Part shown: positions 1-10,577 of the stretch, in pieces
Position numbering within the stretch: the first letter of the stretch is position 1
Layout: every line of letters begins with the position of its first letter
IMG/VR virus record: IMGVR_UViG_3300027973_000057
Location: 1 to 64,000 of that record
Length of the DNA stretch: 64,000 nucleotides
Origin: a virus
Reading direction: 5' to 3' (one strand)
Made by a program: the position numbers and the translations under genes
Notes under the pieces: model-generated
What the model was told of the DNA's origin: nothing
The model's database searches: none
The model's input: the letters and a program-made list of their open reading frames with translations, nothing else

Positions 1-339
1 TGCAAAAGATCTAGAAGGAAGCATACTCCAACTAGTAGAAATTGTCAACTTGTCTGCAACATGATAAGAACGCATTCTGCCATTAATCATTCTTTCACGC
101 TTTTCAATTCTGGTTGGTTTAAAATCAATCGGCTGTCTATTATCATCTGAAAGAATTAAAAATTGATTAAATGTGGATTCGTCTGTTTCTGATCCAGTTG
201 TTGATCCAACCTCATAGCCATTTGGAACATAAACACCATTAACTAGTGTGCCAGAGTTTTCTGACCATAACATTGCTTGTGGTCTTTGATACTTTCTTCT
301 ACCAGACATATAGGCAGCAGCATTTGGGTTAGTAGCCAT
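1..339 (-). CDS. Putative tail structural protein, C-terminus beyond window
   Basis: An open frame starts with ATG at 339 and runs off the left edge without a stop (113 residues seen, beginning MATNPNAAAYMSG). Its ATG overlaps the tape-measure TAA (TAATG), so it is probably translationally coupled and late expressed. Genes just downstream of the tape measure in siphoviruses usually encode distal tail or baseplate proteins. That position is the only functional clue; no domain is recognisable in this part. Confidence 0.7.
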   Translation of the reverse strand, partial: MATNPNAAAYMSGRRKYQRPQAMLWSENSGTLVNGVYVPNGYEVGSTTGSETDESTFNQFLILSDDNRQPIDFKPTRIEKRERMINGRMRSYHVADKLTISTSWSMLPSRSFA

Positions 340-3300
340 TATAGTTTATTACCTCTTAATCTCATAGAATCTACTTGTTTAATCTTAGTCATTACTGTAT
401 TTGCAATATCATTTGCATTAGCATCAGACTTAACATTTACTGTCAACTCATAATTATACACTGATCCAAGTTGTTGTGAACCGTTATTAATGGCTTTCAT
501 GGTTCCCGTGCCATAATTATCAACAGCATATTTACTCATAACAAATTCCCCTGGTGTAAGCATTGCTGGTACTGTATCTGTACCCTTAGCAAATCCACCT
601 ATAGCAAAATATTTAGGAACAAATCCACCAGAAGAATATCCACCTCTTCTTCCACCAGGAAACATTGCAGCATCTGCAGCAACCCTTGCAGCCTGTGCTT
701 TTTCTTGAGCAGCAACCTGTGCTTGATATGCCAATCCTTGTCCAGTCCATCTAGCAGTCATGGCTGCATCTGCAGCAGACATTCCAGTTCCAACTAAAGA
801 AGATGCCATTGCGTTAGCAACAACTGATGGAGTTAAACCTGCTTTTACTGCATCTGAAACAGCAGTATTAACATCATCTGTAGTTTTTGCAAGAGCAAAG
901 GCAACCATTGCGTTTGCTTGATTTGCTGCTGCATCTGCCTCTGGTGTTGTTGTAGTTTTAGGTTTAGTTACAGGAGGCGGAGTAAAATTATTTTGCTGTG
1001 TTGTAACACTTCCTGGAACTCCTGCAGCATACTGCTGAATCTTTGATAGAATTGAAGCCCACATATTATTAATTGCTGTTGCAGATGTTAATAGTGCACC
1101 AAATGCTGTATCTAGATTCTTTGATGCAAGTGCAGATGCATCAATCTTTGCAAATGTCAAATCCCATTCTCCACGAGTTTGTCCCATTACCTTTAATGAA
1201 GCAACCTGCTTATCTATTTGATTTTGCAGAACAATATTTTCATATGTCAGTGCATCTATGTTTGTTTGAATTGGACGAATCTTTGTATTTTCAATATTAT
1301 AAATTTCATCTTCTTTTGTTTTAATTTTAGCAAGTTCTGCATTTTGAAGTTGTTGCAAGTTATAAATTTCATCTTGCTTTGCCTTAATGTCTGCAACAAT
1401 TTTAAGTCTTGCTGGATTATTTTCCATTGCATAAAGTTTTTGAGCATTTTGATATTGTTGTTCTTGAATTTGTATTTCTGTCAAGCCAGACTGTGGACCC
1501 TTTAGTCTTCCTAAAGCATTTTGTCGTGATTGTTCAAGGGCATCCATTTGTGATGTAGCATATTGATCAGCATTGGCCTGTCTCATTTCTTGTGCAGCCT
1601 GTGCTGCTGCAGCAATATCACCCTGAGTCAATGCATCAGCAAGACCAAGTTGTCTTCCCTGTTGAGCAATTATCTGATCATTAACAGCCTTGACCTCATT
1701 AAGGTTTTTAACTTGTTCATCATAAGATTTATTAACAGCATCTGCTTGATGAGAAATAATAGCAAGATCATTTCCATAAATTGTGTTTTGATCTTGAATT
1801 GCCTGCATTGCACGGTTGCCAAATATTGGACTTGTTTCAAGTTGTCTATCTAATGATTCTACTTGAGTATTAAGGGCCTCTATTGGTCTTGTATATGCAA
1901 TCTCAATGCTTCTTTGTGCATCTGCTATTGATTGATTAATGTCAGCAACTTGTTTTTGGAATGGAAGAAGTTGTGCTTGATAATCTGCAATTTTTTGATT
2001 ATTTGAATCTAGTTGTTGTCCAAGTGGTCCATTCTTAATCAATGCCTCTTGTACAGAGAACATTTCATTTACTAGTTGTCTTCCTTCTTCTGCAGCACCT
2101 GCAAAATCTCCCATTGCAAGTTTTACACGAATATCAATCGATTTCTTTTCTGCGATTGAATCAATATAATCTTTTATGTCTCCTGCTTCAATCTTTCCAT
2201 CTTTAAGGTCTTCAATTAAGTACTTTGCAATATCAGGATCTGACAAAGCCTCATTAATTTGATCAGCACTGTATCCTGCCTCTTTCATAGATTTTGCTAG
2301 TCCTGGGGCATTCTTTGAAATAGCAAAGTCTGAGTTTGCCTGTCTTGCTTTTGTTAGTGCATTAAGTCTTGAAGTTGCATCAGATGCTGCCTGAGCGTCT
2401 GCAATGAATTTCTTCATTTCTTCAGAACCCTTTTTACCAACCGCACCTGATGCAATACCTGCTGCTATTGCAGAATCTTCTACAGTTTTTAATGCATCGG
2501 ATGTGCTCATTCCAGAAGCAATAAGAATTTTAAATGCTGCATCTTGATTTTTTGTTGTTTCTAAAACTTCTTTTTGTGCAACATTAAATTCACCGATTAC
2601 GGCTTCACGGTATGTTTGCATTACCGCTTGACCTTCTTTTGTTAATCCAGTAATGTTTGCCTTTGTTTTTTCTTTACCCTTTTCATAGGTAAACATATTC
2701 TTTCCCTTTGGCAATGATGCAAACTTTTTAAAGTCATCTGCACTCATTCCAGAAATCATATCTCTAAATTCTTTTGGAACACCAAGTTTAATCATTCTTT
2801 GTTGCAAACCATCAAATAGTGTAAACATCTTTGAAACATCTTTTTGAGCCTGCTTTCCACTAAATGCTGCAATCATAGATTTAAGTGGGGTTGTTGCATC
2901 GAAGGCTCCGTCACGAACATTTTTAATTCTCATTGCAAGTGAGTCAAGGAAGTCTAGTGGATTTGCTCCTGTTGAATTTGTATTTGAAGCAGGTCCTGGC
3001 TTGTTGCTTGGAATTGATGTTGGAACTTTGTTTGGCAATAGATCATTTGCAATCATTCCAGTAACGGCAGAGTCGGTTACTACTGATGGTATAGATTTAT
3101 TTTTTCTGTACTGTGCAATTTCTGATTTTCCGATTGTTTTATAAAGTTCTATATATGTAAGAACAACACTCTTTTGAATTTTTGGATCTTTATCTTTCCA
3201 CTTATCCCAATCACTTATTAAAGCCGTCATGTCTGGCATATCTGGATTTGCCTTAACTATGTCTTCTATTACAGTAAGAGTTACAGGCTCAGTTCCAATT

Positions 3301-6300
3301 TTACTATCTACGCTATCTAATAGTGCACTTAGTTTTTCTAGGTTTCCCTTTGTTTTTAAGAATACTTCTAAGTCTAACTCTTTACCATCAAGTTGCATTA
3401 AAGAACTTAAGGTATTCATATTATTTTCAAATGTTGCTGCACCTTCTTTTGATGTCATCTTTACAAAAATATCTTTTGCAGTTTCTTCATCAAAATTAGA
3501 AAGTATTGTAAGCAGTTGCTGAACCTTGCCAGGATCTTGCATTTTAAGTGCTGCTGTAATTTGTGTATACATGCCATTTTCATCTTTGCCAAATATATTT
3601 AATAAGTTTGTTGCAGAAACAGTATCTAGTTGACCGCCAGAAACCAATGTGTTAATTAAAACTTCTATCTTTTCTGATTTAAGTCCCTTGGTTTGTGAAA
3701 GCAACGCTTTGGCAAGTGGGGCTGCATCTCCAGTATATTTTGCAGAAACAGCATTTCTTGATGCAGAAATAACTGCATTCTTATTCATACCTATCTGACC
3801 AGGAAGTTTACCCTTTAATGATTTATCAAATAAGTCTGAAGTTTGTTTTAAACTTTTTGCTGTAAATGAGTTTAATTTTGCATCATCTTTTGCTTGTCGT
3901 TTTTTAACATCTTCTATCTTTCCATCTATTACTAATTGTTTTGCTTTATCTGCAGTTGCTAGTTTTTGTGCTTCAAGTTTGCGTATTTCATCATCATACA
4001 TTTTCTTTTGTGCATCTCTTTGAGCCTGTATAATGGTTAGATTTTGAGACTGAAGTGCCTGTGCTGCAGCAAAAGAATCTGTAGAGGCAGAAGATGCACT
4101 ACCAGTTCTTTGAGCATTTGTTGCAGCCGTTGTCATTGCATCTGTAATTTCATTTTGCGTATTAATTATTTTAATTCTAATTGTAAGCGGATCAACAAGT
4201 AAGTTTTGGCCATCTGGTCCAACAAGATTTGTTATTTCACCTTGAATCTTTGTTCCAATTGTCATGTTGCCAAGATCTAAGCCAATTTGTCTTGCTACGC
4301 TATATGCTTGTTCAGCAGTTAATATTCCATCAGAAATATAAGCAGAAAGTTGCAATGCTAGTTTTTTAGATGCTTGATCTCCACCTGCTGCAAGATCTTT
4401 TACAAAAGATTCTTTTATAGACTTTCCAACATCTGATTGGAAGAAATCTGTTCCAAATTGACTCTTTCCTCTTTCAAATATCTTTGTATATCTATCAGCA
4501 CTGCCTTCTTGTCTCTTTCTTGAATAAAGTTCTGAGGCTCCAACCTTACCTGTTATTTCACCAATTTTCTTCATCTTATCTGTTGTTGCAGATATAGAAT
4601 TAATATAATCAACTTGCTTCTTAACTGTAGCATCAAAGTGTTTCTTCATTAGCCATACAGATCCCGCTGCTGCTGCCACTCCAAGTGCAAGACCCTGTGG
4701 ACCGCTAAGACCAGCAAGCATTGGTGCAAATGATGCAACCATAGATCCAGTTCCAAGTGCTGCTGTGACTTGTGTTGGTGCTCCAGCCATACCAGAAACC
4801 ATTGCAGCAGTACCAAGTGCTCCTGCAACCTTACCAGAATATTGCCCAACTGCTTCTCTACGCATTCCCCTTGCCTGCTGAACTTCTAATTTTCTTTGTG
4901 CTTTAAGGTTTGCAGCATTTGTTTTTTGTTGTTCTGGTGTAAGTGGTCCAATAAACCCTATATCTCCAGCAACAAGATCTGACTGAGATGTTCCTGGGTA
5001 GTTCCCTGCTGCTGCTGCATCCTGTGCATTTCTAACTGCTTGCTCTTTTGCAATAATCTCTTGTTGTCTTAAATCATTTAGTCTTTGCTCTTGTGCAGCA
5101 GACTCAGCAACATTTACACTCGTAGTTTTTGTTTGTCTTGCAATTGCATCATTTAATTTTGTAGTAGTTACTAACTTTCCAGTTAATTTTCTATAGTGTC
5201 TGTCTATAGACTTTTGTCTTTGACGCATTTCAGGATCTTCTTTCATAATCCTGTATTTTTCAAGATTTGCAGTATCAATATTTGATGCAGCGTTTGCAAG
5301 TCTATCTGATTGTGAAGCCACACCTGCTTCTCTAGACTTCATGCCTTCAATAAGTCCATCTCCAATATCTTGTCCAAGTTTTCTAGTTCTCTTTGAAGGT
5401 GAAGCAGTTTGTGCTATTTGTTCTGCTTTGGTTAAACTCTTTTCAACACTTTCTGGAAGATCATCTATAGTTCCAAGAACCTCTGATGCAGTTCTTGCTT
5501 CAACATTTCCATATTTTGCATTACTTGCTTTTGGACCAAGAGTTCCAGCACCTGCTTTTGCAAGGCGATCATTAATTGGTCCAAGATCTTCTTGCTTAAT
5601 AGATGTTCTAAGTGCAGTGATAGTTCTTTTTGCTGTTTCAATTACAGCCTTAAAATCAGGAATAAGGGAGTCTATGTCTTTTCTAACTTCTGACTCTAAC
5701 TTTAAGAATACATCATCTGTGAAAGGCTCTGGAATCTTTTTCCCTGCATTTTCTTGATTCCATGCCTGAATTTTTTGAAGCAATGCCTTGTCATAAATTT
5801 CTGCCTGGGCATGAATCTTGTCAAAATCTGCACCGACAAGTTCTGTCATGGTCTTCCATTTTTCAGCACCAGTCTTTGCAAACTCTTCTTCAAATGCAGA
5901 GCCTACAGTTTTTCCATTTTTCTTTTCAAAATTCTTTTGATTTGGGCTTGCCATTCCTCTATTGACAGACTGCTTCATGTCAAATCCAAATGCATCTGCA
6001 ACTCTTACATCTGGTGCTTGTCTTCCAGTTTCTGCATAATAGGCTTTAACAATATCCATCTGCTTTTGGATCTTTGGAGAAACTTTTAAACCACTTGCTG
6101 TTCCAATGTCAACTTTATGTGTATCTCCTACGTGTGCAAAAGATCCGCCTTGACCTTCATCAAACTTCTTAAACCATCTCCCCATGATGCTTGGTCCACC
6201 ATCAGCACCTGGAGCCTTTCCTATTTCATTTAATCCTTCTTGTGTAAGTTTTCCAGTTTTTGCTTTAACTTCTGCAAGTAATTCTTCAAAGTTTTTAAGG

Positions 6301-8744
6301 ACTGCAGCACGAATTTCTTCCATTGTTTTTTCTGTGCCCATACCAGTAAGTTCTGCATAACGCTTAAGGTTTGCTTCATTTAATTTTGCAATTCTGTCAT
6401 ATTCTTTTTGTAAAAATCCTGGCAGATCTTTAGAAGGTGTTATGGACTGAGTTTGTGATAGTTGTCCATTATCAAATCCAGATCTTCCCATAATGAGATT
6501 ATGTGTTCCACGATAACTTGCACCACTTCTTGAATTATCTGCAGTGCCAGCCATGTACTTTCTAACACTTCCATTTTGCAATGCTGCAACAGTCTCTGGG
6601 TTATCTTTAACTGTTTGCTTTGTTAAAACAACTTCACCAGGAGTTAGTACTGCTGGAACTGTATCCTTATTTCCAGTACCTGGTACTACTCCACCTGATG
6701 ACATTCTAATTCCAGATACCGCTCCCTTAGCACCTGGGGCTGCATTAAATAGTCCTGGACTTGAGGCAGCAAGTGCTCTAGCCTGTGATCCTGCATTTGC
6801 ATATGCTGCTGCTAGTGCATTAACAGATCCTGCCTCAACATTAAATGTATCAATAAGTGTTTTGTGAGACATATGCAAAGCATTTGTTTCTGTAAGATTT
6901 TCAATTTCCTGTTGTGTTAAATAATCAAATCCTCCACCAAGAACTGCATTTTGTCCATTAAGTTTTGCCATGCCACCACGAAGCATTGCAAAGAATTTAA
7001 TTAAGTTTGCAAGACCGTTTGCAAGCAAACCAAATGTCATCAGTGCAACTGGTGCTAAACCACCAACAACTCCAATAACAACCGCAATGGCTTTTTTAGT
7101 GCCATCACTAAAGTTATTAAATCTTTCTAAAATTTTTCCAAAGAAATTAACAATTGGAGTTAATGCTTCTAGGAATGCCTTACCAACTGGAACTAACTCT
7201 TGCTTTAATTGTTCAATTGATTTTTGAAATTTGACTCCAACTGCATTTTCTACTTTGCCTAATTCTCGCTCAGATAGAATTGCTAGTTCTTCAACTGATG
7301 CCCCTGCTAATCCAAGTGCTCTTGCTGCTTGTGAAGAATCTTTTGTAACATTTTGAAAGAGTGTTGACAAACGAGCAAACTGGAACTTACCAAATAGTTG
7401 CTCAATTGCTCTTGCACGGTTAAGTGGATCTAATGTATCAAGTGCTCTAGCAAATCCTACAACAGTTCCTTTTAGATCTCCCTTGTTTGCTTCAACAAGT
7501 CCTTTAATATTTATTCCAAGTCCCGCAAGAAATTCACTAGCCTTTTTTGAAGGATTGATCATAGAAGCAAGACCAGACTTGAGAGCATTAGCACCTTCTG
7601 ATGCATTAATTCCGCCCTCTTTCATTGCAGTCATAAAGAATGCAAGATCTTCTACACTTCCACCAAGTTGTTTAATAACTGGTCCAGCCTTTGGAACTGC
7701 AATAGTTAAGTCTTCAATAGAAAGTACTGTTTGGTTTTCTACTGCGTTAAGAAAGTTAATTTTTTGTGCAAGATCTGTTGCAGCAATACCAAAAGCATTT
7801 TGCAAAGAAATTGTTGTCTCAAGTGCTTGCTGTTGTTCAACTTGACCAAGTACAGAAAGTTTTGTTGCTGCAATCACCTGCTGATTTAGATCATTTCCTG
7901 TAAGACCCATTGCTGCTGCTTTGGCTGCCATTTCAACTGTGTCTTTTACTGCTATTCCGTATTTTGTAAATTCTTTGCCAAGTCTTTGAATATCTTGAAC
8001 AGCCTTATTGGTTGCATCAGATGTTGTCGTCATATCACCATAGACTCTTGTAAACTTAACAACCGCCTCTTCCATATCACGGAATGTCTTCATTGCAACA
8101 GAACCAAGCATTGTAAGTGGAATTGTCAAACCAACCATTAACTGGCGACCTGCCCACTGTGTATTTTTACCAAAATTTAAAAGTTGGGTAGAGCCTTGTT
8201 TAATTAACTGATTAAGAAGTTGTTGTCTTTGTGCAGCCATCTGGACTCTAGTTGCATAGTCTGCATATCGTCCATTGGTCATTTCAAGATGTTTTGGAAC
8301 TACCTTCAAAACTTTTACAAGTTCACCGTTAGCACTTGTTAGTTGTATATATTGAGACTGAAGTGCCTTTACTCTATCTCTACGAGCACGGTTAATTATG
8401 TCTCTTTCAGCAGTAAAAGCACGACCCAAAACCTTTGTATTTGCAGTTGCTGCTGCAGCGGTGTACCTAAAGTACTCACGCATGCTGAGTTGATTTTTTT
8501 CAAGTGCTGTTGTGAATGCACTTGTGCTTGTTGCTACTGTTTTTTGTGATGCAACAAATTTACCAGTAGAGTTGATTGCCTGAACTAATTGATCATTAAG
8601 ACCTTTTTGAGCATTTGCTGCTGCAACATTGCCCTGAGTTAGTGACTGATTGAATCGACTCAGACCAGCCTGTAATTGACGTAAACTAGCAAGTGCCTCT
8701 GTAGTATCAAAGACAATGCCAATATTAGCGTTTACATCAGACAA
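339..8744 (-). CDS. Phage tail tape measure protein (TP901-like)
   Basis: A 2801-residue protein. Coiled N-terminal repeats lead into a TP901-type tape-measure core at about residues 225-430 (many ALETTISLQNAFG-like helical segments). Hydrophobic stretches follow near residues 555-590 and in the middle of the protein. Two copies of the motif (D)TVPAxLTPGE(V/F)V(L/M)(T/S)K lie near residues 698 and 2721, a signature often seen in tape measures. The start is TTG at 8744 with AGAGGG 8 nt upstream; the nearby ATG is out of frame and stops at once. The family sets tail length and is ejected with the DNA. At about 1.5 angstrom per residue the tail would be around 0.4 micrometre, an inference only. 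It follows the two tail-assembly chaperone genes, as expected. Confidence 0.95.
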   Translation of the reverse strand: MSDVNANIGIVFDTTEALASLRQLQAGLSRFNQSLTQGNVAAANAQKGLNDQLVQAINSTGKFVASQKTVATSTSAFTTALEKNQLSMREYFRYTAAAATANTKVLGRAFTAERDIINRARRDRVKALQSQYIQLTSANGELVKVLKVVPKHLEMTNGRYADYATRVQMAAQRQQLLNQLIKQGSTQLLNFGKNTQWAGRQLMVGLTIPLTMLGSVAMKTFRDMEEAVVKFTRVYGDMTTTSDATNKAVQDIQRLGKEFTKYGIAVKDTVEMAAKAAAMGLTGNDLNQQVIAATKLSVLGQVEQQQALETTISLQNAFGIAATDLAQKINFLNAVENQTVLSIEDLTIAVPKAGPVIKQLGGSVEDLAFFMTAMKEGGINASEGANALKSGLASMINPSKKASEFLAGLGINIKGLVEANKGDLKGTVVGFARALDTLDPLNRARAIEQLFGKFQFARLSTLFQNVTKDSSQAARALGLAGASVEELAILSERELGKVENAVGVKFQKSIEQLKQELVPVGKAFLEALTPIVNFFGKILERFNNFSDGTKKAIAVVIGVVGGLAPVALMTFGLLANGLANLIKFFAMLRGGMAKLNGQNAVLGGGFDYLTQQEIENLTETNALHMSHKTLIDTFNVEAGSVNALAAAYANAGSQARALAASSPGLFNAAPGAKGAVSGIRMSSGGVVPGTGNKDTVPAVLTPGEVVLTKQTVKDNPETVAALQNGSVRKYMAGTADNSRSGASYRGTHNLIMGRSGFDNGQLSQTQSITPSKDLPGFLQKEYDRIAKLNEANLKRYAELTGMGTEKTMEEIRAAVLKNFEELLAEVKAKTGKLTQEGLNEIGKAPGADGGPSIMGRWFKKFDEGQGGSFAHVGDTHKVDIGTASGLKVSPKIQKQMDIVKAYYAETGRQAPDVRVADAFGFDMKQSVNRGMASPNQKNFEKKNGKTVGSAFEEEFAKTGAEKWKTMTELVGADFDKIHAQAEIYDKALLQKIQAWNQENAGKKIPEPFTDDVFLKLESEVRKDIDSLIPDFKAVIETAKRTITALRTSIKQEDLGPINDRLAKAGAGTLGPKASNAKYGNVEARTASEVLGTIDDLPESVEKSLTKAEQIAQTASPSKRTRKLGQDIGDGLIEGMKSREAGVASQSDRLANAASNIDTANLEKYRIMKEDPEMRQRQKSIDRHYRKLTGKLVTTTKLNDAIARQTKTTSVNVAESAAQEQRLNDLRQQEIIAKEQAVRNAQDAAAAGNYPGTSQSDLVAGDIGFIGPLTPEQQKTNAANLKAQRKLEVQQARGMRREAVGQYSGKVAGALGTAAMVSGMAGAPTQVTAALGTGSMVASFAPMLAGLSGPQGLALGVAAAAGSVWLMKKHFDATVKKQVDYINSISATTDKMKKIGEITGKVGASELYSRKRQEGSADRYTKIFERGKSQFGTDFFQSDVGKSIKESFVKDLAAGGDQASKKLALQLSAYISDGILTAEQAYSVARQIGLDLGNMTIGTKIQGEITNLVGPDGQNLLVDPLTIRIKIINTQNEITDAMTTAATNAQRTGSASSASTDSFAAAQALQSQNLTIIQAQRDAQKKMYDDEIRKLEAQKLATADKAKQLVIDGKIEDVKKRQAKDDAKLNSFTAKSLKQTSDLFDKSLKGKLPGQIGMNKNAVISASRNAVSAKYTGDAAPLAKALLSQTKGLKSEKIEVLINTLVSGGQLDTVSATNLLNIFGKDENGMYTQITAALKMQDPGKVQQLLTILSNFDEETAKDIFVKMTSKEGAATFENNMNTLSSLMQLDGKELDLEVFLKTKGNLEKLSALLDSVDSKIGTEPVTLTVIEDIVKANPDMPDMTALISDWDKWKDKDPKIQKSVVLTYIELYKTIGKSEIAQYRKNKSIPSVVTDSAVTGMIANDLLPNKVPTSIPSNKPGPASNTNSTGANPLDFLDSLAMRIKNVRDGAFDATTPLKSMIAAFSGKQAQKDVSKMFTLFDGLQQRMIKLGVPKEFRDMISGMSADDFKKFASLPKGKNMFTYEKGKEKTKANITGLTKEGQAVMQTYREAVIGEFNVAQKEVLETTKNQDAAFKILIASGMSTSDALKTVEDSAIAAGIASGAVGKKGSEEMKKFIADAQAASDATSRLNALTKARQANSDFAISKNAPGLAKSMKEAGYSADQINEALSDPDIAKYLIEDLKDGKIEAGDIKDYIDSIAEKKSIDIRVKLAMGDFAGAAEEGRQLVNEMFSVQEALIKNGPLGQQLDSNNQKIADYQAQLLPFQKQVADINQSIADAQRSIEIAYTRPIEALNTQVESLDRQLETSPIFGNRAMQAIQDQNTIYGNDLAIISHQADAVNKSYDEQVKNLNEVKAVNDQIIAQQGRQLGLADALTQGDIAAAAQAAQEMRQANADQYATSQMDALEQSRQNALGRLKGPQSGLTEIQIQEQQYQNAQKLYAMENNPARLKIVADIKAKQDEIYNLQQLQNAELAKIKTKEDEIYNIENTKIRPIQTNIDALTYENIVLQNQIDKQVASLKVMGQTRGEWDLTFAKIDASALASKNLDTAFGALLTSATAINNMWASILSKIQQYAAGVPGSVTTQQNNFTPPPVTKPKTTTTPEADAAANQANAMVAFALAKTTDDVNTAVSDAVKAGLTPSVVANAMASSLVGTGMSAADAAMTARWTGQGLAYQAQVAAQEKAQAARVAADAAMFPGGRRGGYSSGGFVPKYFAIGGFAKGTDTVPAMLTPGEFVMSKYAVDNYGTGTMKAINNGSQQLGSVYNYELTVNVKSDANANDIANTVMTKIKQVDSMRLRGNKL

Positions 8745-8761
8745 TCATTACACCCTCTTTT

Positions 8762-9091
8762 TTATTTTGACATTTGACCAACGAGTGCTGTTGTATCTGA
8801 AAGTGAGAATCCAGATGCTGCATCGATGATCTTGTAGACCGTTGGAAGGTCTAGGCTTTCTTCAAGTTTTTCTCTATCTTCTGCAAGATCTGGATAGAAT
8901 TGCTTAAATGCAATTTGAACGCAGTCGAGCAGTAGATCCATTGACTTGTCATTATCATCCGCTACTTCTGTTAGACCAGTAAACTTCTTCATGAATGGTC
9001 GCAATAGTGAAATCTTTAGCGGTTTTACTTCAAACTCTGTACCGTCAACAAGTCTTAACTTTTGAACAGTATTTTCTACATTGTCAGTCAT
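8762..9091 (-). CDS. Tail assembly chaperone paralogue, short form
   Basis: 109 residues, directly upstream of the tape measure. It is clearly paralogous to the N-terminal 100 residues of the preceding gene: both have DG-x-E-x-(E/K)-PLKI-x-x-LR-x-FM-x-KF, then (D/E)-x-x-K-x-F-x-PD-(L/I)-A and YK-(I/L)-(I/L)-D. Position and size match the gpG class of chaperones that coat the tape measure during tail assembly. The start is supported by GGAGG 6 nt before ATG and an extended -10 box TGGTATAAT about 35 nt upstream. There is no sign of a frameshift extension. Confidence 0.75.
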   Translation of the reverse strand: MTDNVENTVQKLRLVDGTEFEVKPLKISLLRPFMKKFTGLTEVADDNDKSMDLLLDCVQIAFKQFYPDLAEDREKLEESLDLPTVYKIIDAASGFSLSDTTALVGQMSK

Positions 9092-9141
9092 TTTTCCTCC
9101 GTTAGGTTGATAGTTAATTATACCATAGCAGGTATTATTTT

Positions 9142-9822
9142 TTAATCAATTCTTTCATATGTCAGGCCCATTCCAATGCCAAATCCTGCATTTGCTGCAT
9201 TTTGTCCTTGAAGGGCAACTATATCATTTGCATTGGCTGCTTTGCCTTTGCTAAACACTCTAGCCTTCATTTCTTCCCATTCGTTTGATTTATTGTTTTT
9301 ATCTAAATCAACTCCCTGCATGGCTGCTAGAAATTTTTTATGCGTGTAGTCTTCTTCTCTTTTAACATTCAAGACTGCAGTAAGTTCTGGCATAGAGAGA
9401 GATTTTTCCAACTCGTTATAATCTTTCCATATGCCAAGAAGAAACACCTCTGATTCTAGTTGTGCTAAATCCAAATCATCCCAAGAAGATCCACTCTCTA
9501 CTGCTTGTTTCTTTACTGGTTCTTCTGAGTCTTTGTCTATTTTTATACCAGCCGAAAAATCAAGTAGTTTATAGATTGTCTTTAAATCTACAAACTCCTC
9601 AAAACGATCAATGCTTGTTGCTATATCTGGCTTAAACTGTTTCATGCATTCCATAGCACAAATAGATAATGCCGTGATAGTTTCATAATCATTTTTGGCC
9701 TTTTTAACATCTTCAAATTTTTCCATAAAACGTCTTAGATATTTTATTTTTAATGGTGATATTTCTAACTCTTCACCATCTATTAAATATATATAGTTTA
9801 TTTTATAAATTTCAGTAGCCAT
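9142..9822 (-). CDS. Tail assembly chaperone paralogue, long form
   Basis: 226 residues. Residues 1-100 match the short paralogue downstream. Residues 105-226 form a separate C-terminal extension containing SWDDLDLAQLE and NEWEEMKARVFS. This looks like the G/GT pair of other siphoviruses, but encoded as two complete genes with the long one first instead of by -1 frameshifting. The start is fixed by a promoter TGGTATACT whose -10 box ends 6 nt before ATG, predicting a leaderless transcript. The role as tape-measure chaperone is inferred from position and paralogy. Confidence 0.7.
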   Translation of the reverse strand: MATEIYKINYIYLIDGEELEISPLKIKYLRRFMEKFEDVKKAKNDYETITALSICAMECMKQFKPDIATSIDRFEEFVDLKTIYKLLDFSAGIKIDKDSEEPVKKQAVESGSSWDDLDLAQLESEVFLLGIWKDYNELEKSLSMPELTAVLNVKREEDYTHKKFLAAMQGVDLDKNNKSNEWEEMKARVFSKGKAANANDIVALQGQNAANAGFGIGMGLTYERID

Positions 9823-9837
9823 CTATATAGTATACCA

Positions 9838-9877
9838 AAAACAAAATTGCCCCGCTCAAATTAATGAGAAGGGCAAT
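9838..9877 (-). terminator. Intrinsic terminator after tail tube gene
   Basis: On the minus strand ATTGCCC plus CTCA pair with TGAG plus GGGCAAT, followed by TTTGTTTTT. It separates the tail-tube gene from the chaperone unit, which has its own promoter at 9829-9834. Confidence 0.7.
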
Positions 9878-9894
9878 AATGTTATTAAGTTGTA

Positions 9895-10548
9895 TTAGAC
9901 TGCTGCTGGAATTGTACGATCTACGATCTTACCGTATGATGCATCATCATTTGGAAGAAGGCGGAAAGATACTTCAAACATTGTCGCTTCGTCACGCTTT
10001 GCTGATACTGTTACATTTTCGATTGAAAGTGCACGGTATGCAACATAAATACGTTCGATTGAAGATCCTGCTGCACAGTCACCTGTACCTGGACCAACTG
10101 CTACCAAACCACGCTCAACTGGGCATTCGCCTAGTTCGCCTGCAGAAAGGTTAAGTTCCATAGAACCTGTTGCAAGTCCTGTACCTGTTAGGTCAGACTT
10201 GTCTGTATCTTTTGCTGCTAATGCAACAAGAAGATTTTCGAGAGTTGCCTCTGCGAATGTTGTGTTCAAGTTTACTTGCATGCCTTGCTTGTATAGTTTA
10301 GCAACGTCAAGCACCTGATCCACTGCAACCTCACCAAAATCTGGCTGGAACTGTAGTTCCAAACCATTCATTGTGTAACCAACATTGCGGAAGTCATCTT
10401 CATTTGCTGTCAAAGACAGTGTATCTTTAAATGATACTCCATTTGCGTATGCTGGAAGGTCTGAGTCTTGAAGTTGTCCACCTTCATATGTGAAAAGTGC
10501 TGCTGCACCCACGATGATTTGTGAACTGTTACCTCTTGTATATGCCAT
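9895..10548 (-). CDS. Major tail (tube) protein
   Basis: 217 residues starting MAYTRGNSSQ. An upstream in-frame ATG would add 16 residues, but GAGGTG lies 7 nt before the chosen ATG, so 10548 is preferred. Features fit a tail tube subunit: position between neck proteins and chaperones, beta-rich sequence, and a long middle segment about measured differences (FRNVGYTMNGLELQFQPDFGEV). It has its own unit with promoter-like TATAAT near 10598 and a terminator downstream, as expected for a highly expressed virion protein. No specific family was verified. Confidence 0.75.
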   Translation of the reverse strand: MAYTRGNSSQIIVGAAALFTYEGGQLQDSDLPAYANGVSFKDTLSLTANEDDFRNVGYTMNGLELQFQPDFGEVAVDQVLDVAKLYKQGMQVNLNTTFAEATLENLLVALAAKDTDKSDLTGTGLATGSMELNLSAGELGECPVERGLVAVGPGTGDCAAGSSIERIYVAYRALSIENVTVSAKRDEATMFEVSFRLLPNDDASYGKIVDRTIPAAV

Positions 10549-10577
10549 AGTTTTCACCTCTTTTTTTCTTATAGAAT

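Noticed and set aside
5341-5757. 138-codon plus-strand frame inside the tape measure
   Set aside because: It is antisense to a strongly supported gene, lacks a ribosome site, and its composition mirrors the tape-measure codons.
8745-9141. Programmed frameshift between tail chaperone and downstream frame
   Set aside because: Both chaperone genes have complete independent starts and stops, and I see no slippery sequence joining them.
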